From assembly GCA_035700225.1 (NCBI GenBank), contig DASSOT010000043.1, positions 1-15,228 on the forward strand: a stretch of 15,228 nt of DNA. Direction: 5' to 3'. The DNA is from JANWLD01 sp035700225 (GTDB lineage: Bacteria > Patescibacteriota > Saccharimonadia > Saccharimonadales > 2-12-FULL-41-12). Numbering within the stretch: position 1 is the first letter of the stretch; each line of letters opens with the position of its first letter. Position numbers and translations under genes: made by a program. The notes beneath the pieces were generated by a model. The model worked only from the letters and a program-made list of their open reading frames with translations. It made no database searches and had not been told where the DNA came from. This document shows, one piece after another, positions 12,798 to 15,228 of this stretch.

Positions 12798-13376
12798 ATG
12801 CTCCCGAAATCTTTTTTTGAAGGTAAAAAAGTAGAAGAGCTGGCTAATGCGCTTTTGGGTTGTGAGCTGGTCCATGAAACCAAAGAGGGCACAACAGCCG
12901 GGATAATAGTCGAAACCGAGAGCTACCATGAAACCGACGAAGCCAGCCACAGCTATAAAGGTAAGAGCAAAAGGACGGCGGTGATGTTCGGCCCGCCGGG
13001 GCATGCGTATATATATTTCACCTACGGCATGCATTATTGCTTCAATATCGTGGCCGAAAATGAGGGGGTCGGCGCTGGGGTGCTGATACGCGCGCTAGAA
13101 CCGACCGGTGGCATAGAGCTGATGAAAAAACGCAGGAATCAAGAAAATATACACAACCTCTGTAATGGACCTGCAAAATTAGTTCAAGCTTTAGGTATAA
13201 GCAAGGCAGATTACGGCAAACCAATTTTCCAGGGTAATTTATATGTTACCGAGCCTAAGCTCAAAGATATAAAAATCGTTTTCGGGCCGCGGATAGGCAT
13301 ATCGAAGGCTCAACAAAAGCCGTGGCGGTTCTGGGTGGAGAATAATCCTTTTGTTTCTGGACAGAGGAAAGCATAA
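12798..13376 (+). CDS. mpg: 3-methyladenine DNA glycosylase, AAG/MPG type
   Basis: 192 residues, the usual size for bacterial AAG-type glycosylases. It removes alkylated purines such as 3-methyladenine (and often hypoxanthine) from DNA as the first step of base excision repair. The core matches well: IVETESY at 37-43 with the catalytic Glu at E41 and the active-site Y43, DEASHSYKG at 47-55 with H51, VMFGPPGHAYIYFTYGMHYCFNI at 62-84, and IRALEPTGG and GPAKLVQALGI further on. Where human AAG has the intercalating Tyr (YGMY), this protein has His (H79, YGMH), which is common in bacteria. It starts nine bases after the preceding stop with no strong ribosome binding site, so translation coupling is likely. 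Confidence 0.95.
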   Translation: MLPKSFFEGKKVEELANALLGCELVHETKEGTTAGIIVETESYHETDEASHSYKGKSKRTAVMFGPPGHAYIYFTYGMHYCFNIVAENEGVGAGVLIRALEPTGGIELMKKRRNQENIHNLCNGPAKLVQALGISKADYGKPIFQGNLYVTEPKLKDIKIVFGPRIGISKAQQKPWRFWVENNPFVSGQRKA

Positions 13377-13394
13377 ACAGTTAGACTAAAGGGG

Positions 13395-14828
13395 ATGAGC
13401 GAGCCTAAACAGGCCCAAGACGCACCCATAAGGAGGTTCAAACGGACCAAGATAGTGGCTACGGTCGGGCCTTCTACCAATAGCTATAAGAAAATCCTGG
13501 AGCTGGTCAAAGCCGGTGCAAATGGCATACGGCTTAATTTCAGCCACGGCAGTAATGAAGAGCGCGAACGTCATATAGAGTGGATACGCCAGGCGTCAAG
13601 AGAAACCGGCAAGCCGGTGGCTATCATACAGGACTTGCAAGGGCCGAAGATGCGCCTGGGCGACTTTGACAATCTGATTGAAGCACAGCAGGGAGAAACT
13701 CTGACGCTTGCTCTACATGCCGATTATGAACATACCGGCGATATTCCTACGCAGTTTGATCTGAGCGAAAAGGTCAAACCGGGGGAGAGGCTTTATATAT
13801 CGGACGGAAAAATAAAGACGACAGTCACCGAAGTTTTGAACAAAAAGGTGTATGTAAAAGTTCTGCACGGCGGCGTATTGATAAGGCGCAAGGGGATAAA
13901 CCTGCCGGATACCGACTTCGGCGGCGACATAATCACGACGAAAGATAAAGAGGACATAGCCTTCGGTTCCACGCATGACGTAGACTATGTCGCCCTGAGC
14001 TTCGTTCAATCCGCTGATGATATACGCAAACTCAGGCGCAGGCTTGCCGGCCTGGGCAGTAAGGCAAGGATAATCGCCAAGATAGAAACCAAGAAATCCA
14101 TCGACAATCTGGAGGAAATCATCGTGGAGGCGGACGCGGTAATGATAGCCCGCGGCGACCTGGCCACAGAAACTTCTCCGGAATCCGTGCCGGTTACCCA
14201 GCGCAAAATAATCGAACTTGGCAAAAAATATGCACGCCCTACCATAGTAGCTACCCAGCTTTTAGCCAGCATGACTATGGAGCCGGAACCTACCCGGGCG
14301 GAAGTATCGGATGTCGCTACGGCTACGATATTGGGCGCCGACGCCATAATGCTCAGCGACGAGACTGCCATAGGCAAATACCCTGTCGAGTCTATAAAAG
14401 TTATGAAACGTGTAATCAACTACACTCAGAAAAATACGCCAGAGCCGATAATGACCAACTTCGCCGATGTAGAACACTCACGGCAAAAGGCGATTTCCCA
14501 AGCCGTAATCGGTCTATCCCGCGAGATGTCGGCAGTCGCGATAGTGGCTGAAACCAAGTCGGGCGCGACAGCTATACAGATATCTTCCAACAGGCCGGAG
14601 GTTCCGGTAATAGCTGTTACTTCCAGCGAGCGCGTAGCGCAACAATTGGCGATTGTCTACGGTACGAAAAGTTATATCAGGCCGGATGATAAACTCCAGG
14701 CGACCAAGCTGACGAACTGGTTGTTGAAAAATTCCGTGCTGGCGCAAGGAGATGTCGTTGTCACTGCCAGCGGCCGTCAACCGGGTGCTGTTGGCACGAC
14801 TGATACAATTAAAATAAGAATACTTTAA
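13395..14828 (+). CDS. pyk: Pyruvate kinase
   Basis: 477 residues, normal length, without an extra C-terminal PEP-utiliser domain. It turns phosphoenolpyruvate and ADP into pyruvate and ATP, the last step of glycolysis, in the cytoplasm. Motifs in order: RTKIVATVGPST (17-28), IRLNFSHG (45-52), QDLQGPKMRLG (79-89), the B domain (about 88-185), the active-site region IIAKIETKKS with K229 and E231, ARGDLATE with D255, and ATQLLASM...PTRAEVSDVATATILGADAIMLSDETAIGKYP (286-330, shown in part). The loop normally reading GDLGVE is GDLATE here, and KIETKKS departs slightly from the usual active-site signature. GGGG directly touches the ATG, which is too close for a usual ribosome site, but the conserved RTKI start excludes any later start. 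pgk follows after 12 bases. Confidence 0.97.
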   Translation: MSEPKQAQDAPIRRFKRTKIVATVGPSTNSYKKILELVKAGANGIRLNFSHGSNEERERHIEWIRQASRETGKPVAIIQDLQGPKMRLGDFDNLIEAQQGETLTLALHADYEHTGDIPTQFDLSEKVKPGERLYISDGKIKTTVTEVLNKKVYVKVLHGGVLIRRKGINLPDTDFGGDIITTKDKEDIAFGSTHDVDYVALSFVQSADDIRKLRRRLAGLGSKARIIAKIETKKSIDNLEEIIVEADAVMIARGDLATETSPESVPVTQRKIIELGKKYARPTIVATQLLASMTMEPEPTRAEVSDVATATILGADAIMLSDETAIGKYPVESIKVMKRVINYTQKNTPEPIMTNFADVEHSRQKAISQAVIGLSREMSAVAIVAETKSGATAIQISSNRPEVPVIAVTSSERVAQQLAIVYGTKSYIRPDDKLQATKLTNWLLKNSVLAQGDVVVTASGRQPGAVGTTDTIKIRIL

Positions 14829-14840
14829 GCGAGCAGGTAG

Positions 14841-15228
14841 ATGTTCAACAAAAAAACCATAAAAGATGTAGATATATCAGGTAAACGCGTAGTGCTTAGG
14901 CTGGATTGGAATGTGCCGTATGACGAGCAGGGCGGGGTTACCGATGATTTTCGTATAAAATCCAGCCTGCCCACCATAAATTATCTGTTGGAACAAGGGT
15001 GCAGTCTGGTCATACTTAGCCATCGCGGCAGACCCGAAAACCGTGAGGCCCAGCTCAGCATGGGCCCTGTGGCAAAGAAAGCCTCCGAGTTGATAGGGCG
15101 TGATGTCGGGTTCACGGACGGTCTTATCGAAGAGAAAGTCGGCGAGCAGGTGGATAATCTGAAGTCGGGCGATATCCTGTTGCTGGAAAACACGCGTTTT
15201 TATCCGGAGGAAAAAGCCGGCAATGAAA
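14841..15228 (+). CDS. pgk: Phosphoglycerate kinase, N-terminal part (runs off the window)
   Basis: 129 codons are present and the frame is open at the window end. The enzyme moves phosphate from 1,3-bisphosphoglycerate to ADP, the first ATP-yielding step of glycolysis. Visible substrate-binding motifs: VVLRLDWNVP at 17-26 (usual RVDFNVP), DFRI at 36-39, LSHRGRP at 59-65 and LLENTRFYPEEKAGNE at 114-129. Only the N-terminal, phosphoglycerate-binding domain is seen. It lies 12 bases after pyk on the same strand, with AGGT just before the ATG, so the two ATP-making glycolytic enzymes are probably made from one mRNA. Confidence 0.96.
   Translation, partial: MFNKKTIKDVDISGKRVVLRLDWNVPYDEQGGVTDDFRIKSSLPTINYLLEQGCSLVILSHRGRPENREAQLSMGPVAKKASELIGRDVGFTDGLIEEKVGEQVDNLKSGDILLLENTRFYPEEKAGNE

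Noticed and set aside
13428..13460. Perfect AAGGAGG inside pyk as the true ribosome site with a downstream GTG
   Set aside because: That start would remove the conserved RTKI residues of pyruvate kinase. The motif encodes IRR within the normal reading frame.

Overview
The window looks like a chromosomal piece of a small-genome, Gram-positive-type bacterium, most plausibly a Saccharibacteria (TM7) or closely related CPR/Patescibacteria lineage. The reasons are an LPxTG-type sortase substrate, a 7TM-type histidine kinase, an Rv1355c-like E1 enzyme and a probable MurD/MurL peptidoglycan branch. These features are also seen elsewhere, so the lineage is an inference. UGA is used as a normal stop (murD and the E1-like gene end in TGA, and no long gene has an internal TGA). 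The UGA=Gly code of Absconditabacteria/Gracilibacteria therefore does not apply. No insertion sequence, CRISPR array or prophage gene was seen.

Layout. (1) Bases 1-2155, minus strand: a CheY-like receiver, then a MurD-type ligase, then a gene cut by the window edge that looks like the L-glutamate epimerase MurL. murD and murL overlap by ATGA. (2) Bases 2248-5959: a ThiF/E1-like adenylating enzyme (+), an Acg-like nitroreductase (-) whose 3' end overlaps it, and a PaaK/CapK-like adenylate-forming enzyme (+) divergent from the nitroreductase. The E1 and nitroreductase modules are fused in mycobacterial Rv1355c (MoeY). Here they are separate, next to a second adenylating enzyme; this is the best candidate for a little-described biochemical system. 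(3) Bases 5996-8185: a 729-residue membrane histidine kinase. (4) Bases 8259-11517: a cell-surface block of three exported proteins: a secreted C39-like cysteine peptidase, an Ala/Gly-rich exported protein of unknown function, and a Pro-rich protein ending in an LPNTG sorting signal. The last two share a very strong promoter and are probably one operon. (5) Bases 11518-11903: a strong terminator, tRNA-Glu(UUC) and the tRNA's own terminator. (6) Bases 11904 to the end, plus strand: an unknown three-TM protein with a duplicated soluble domain, an AAG-type 3-methyladenine DNA glycosylase, pyruvate kinase and the start of phosphoglycerate kinase, closely spaced as an operon.

How the genes fit together. 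The minus-strand operon supplies the glutamate step of peptidoglycan precursor synthesis. It seems to use L-Glu addition followed by epimerisation instead of a free D-Glu pool. The surface block would work at the outside of that wall. pyk and pgk are the two ATP-yielding steps of lower glycolysis. The kinase and the receiver are on opposite strands about 3.8 kb apart; they could be partners, but nothing in the sequence proves it. The target of the E1/nitroreductase/adenylate-forming group is unknown.
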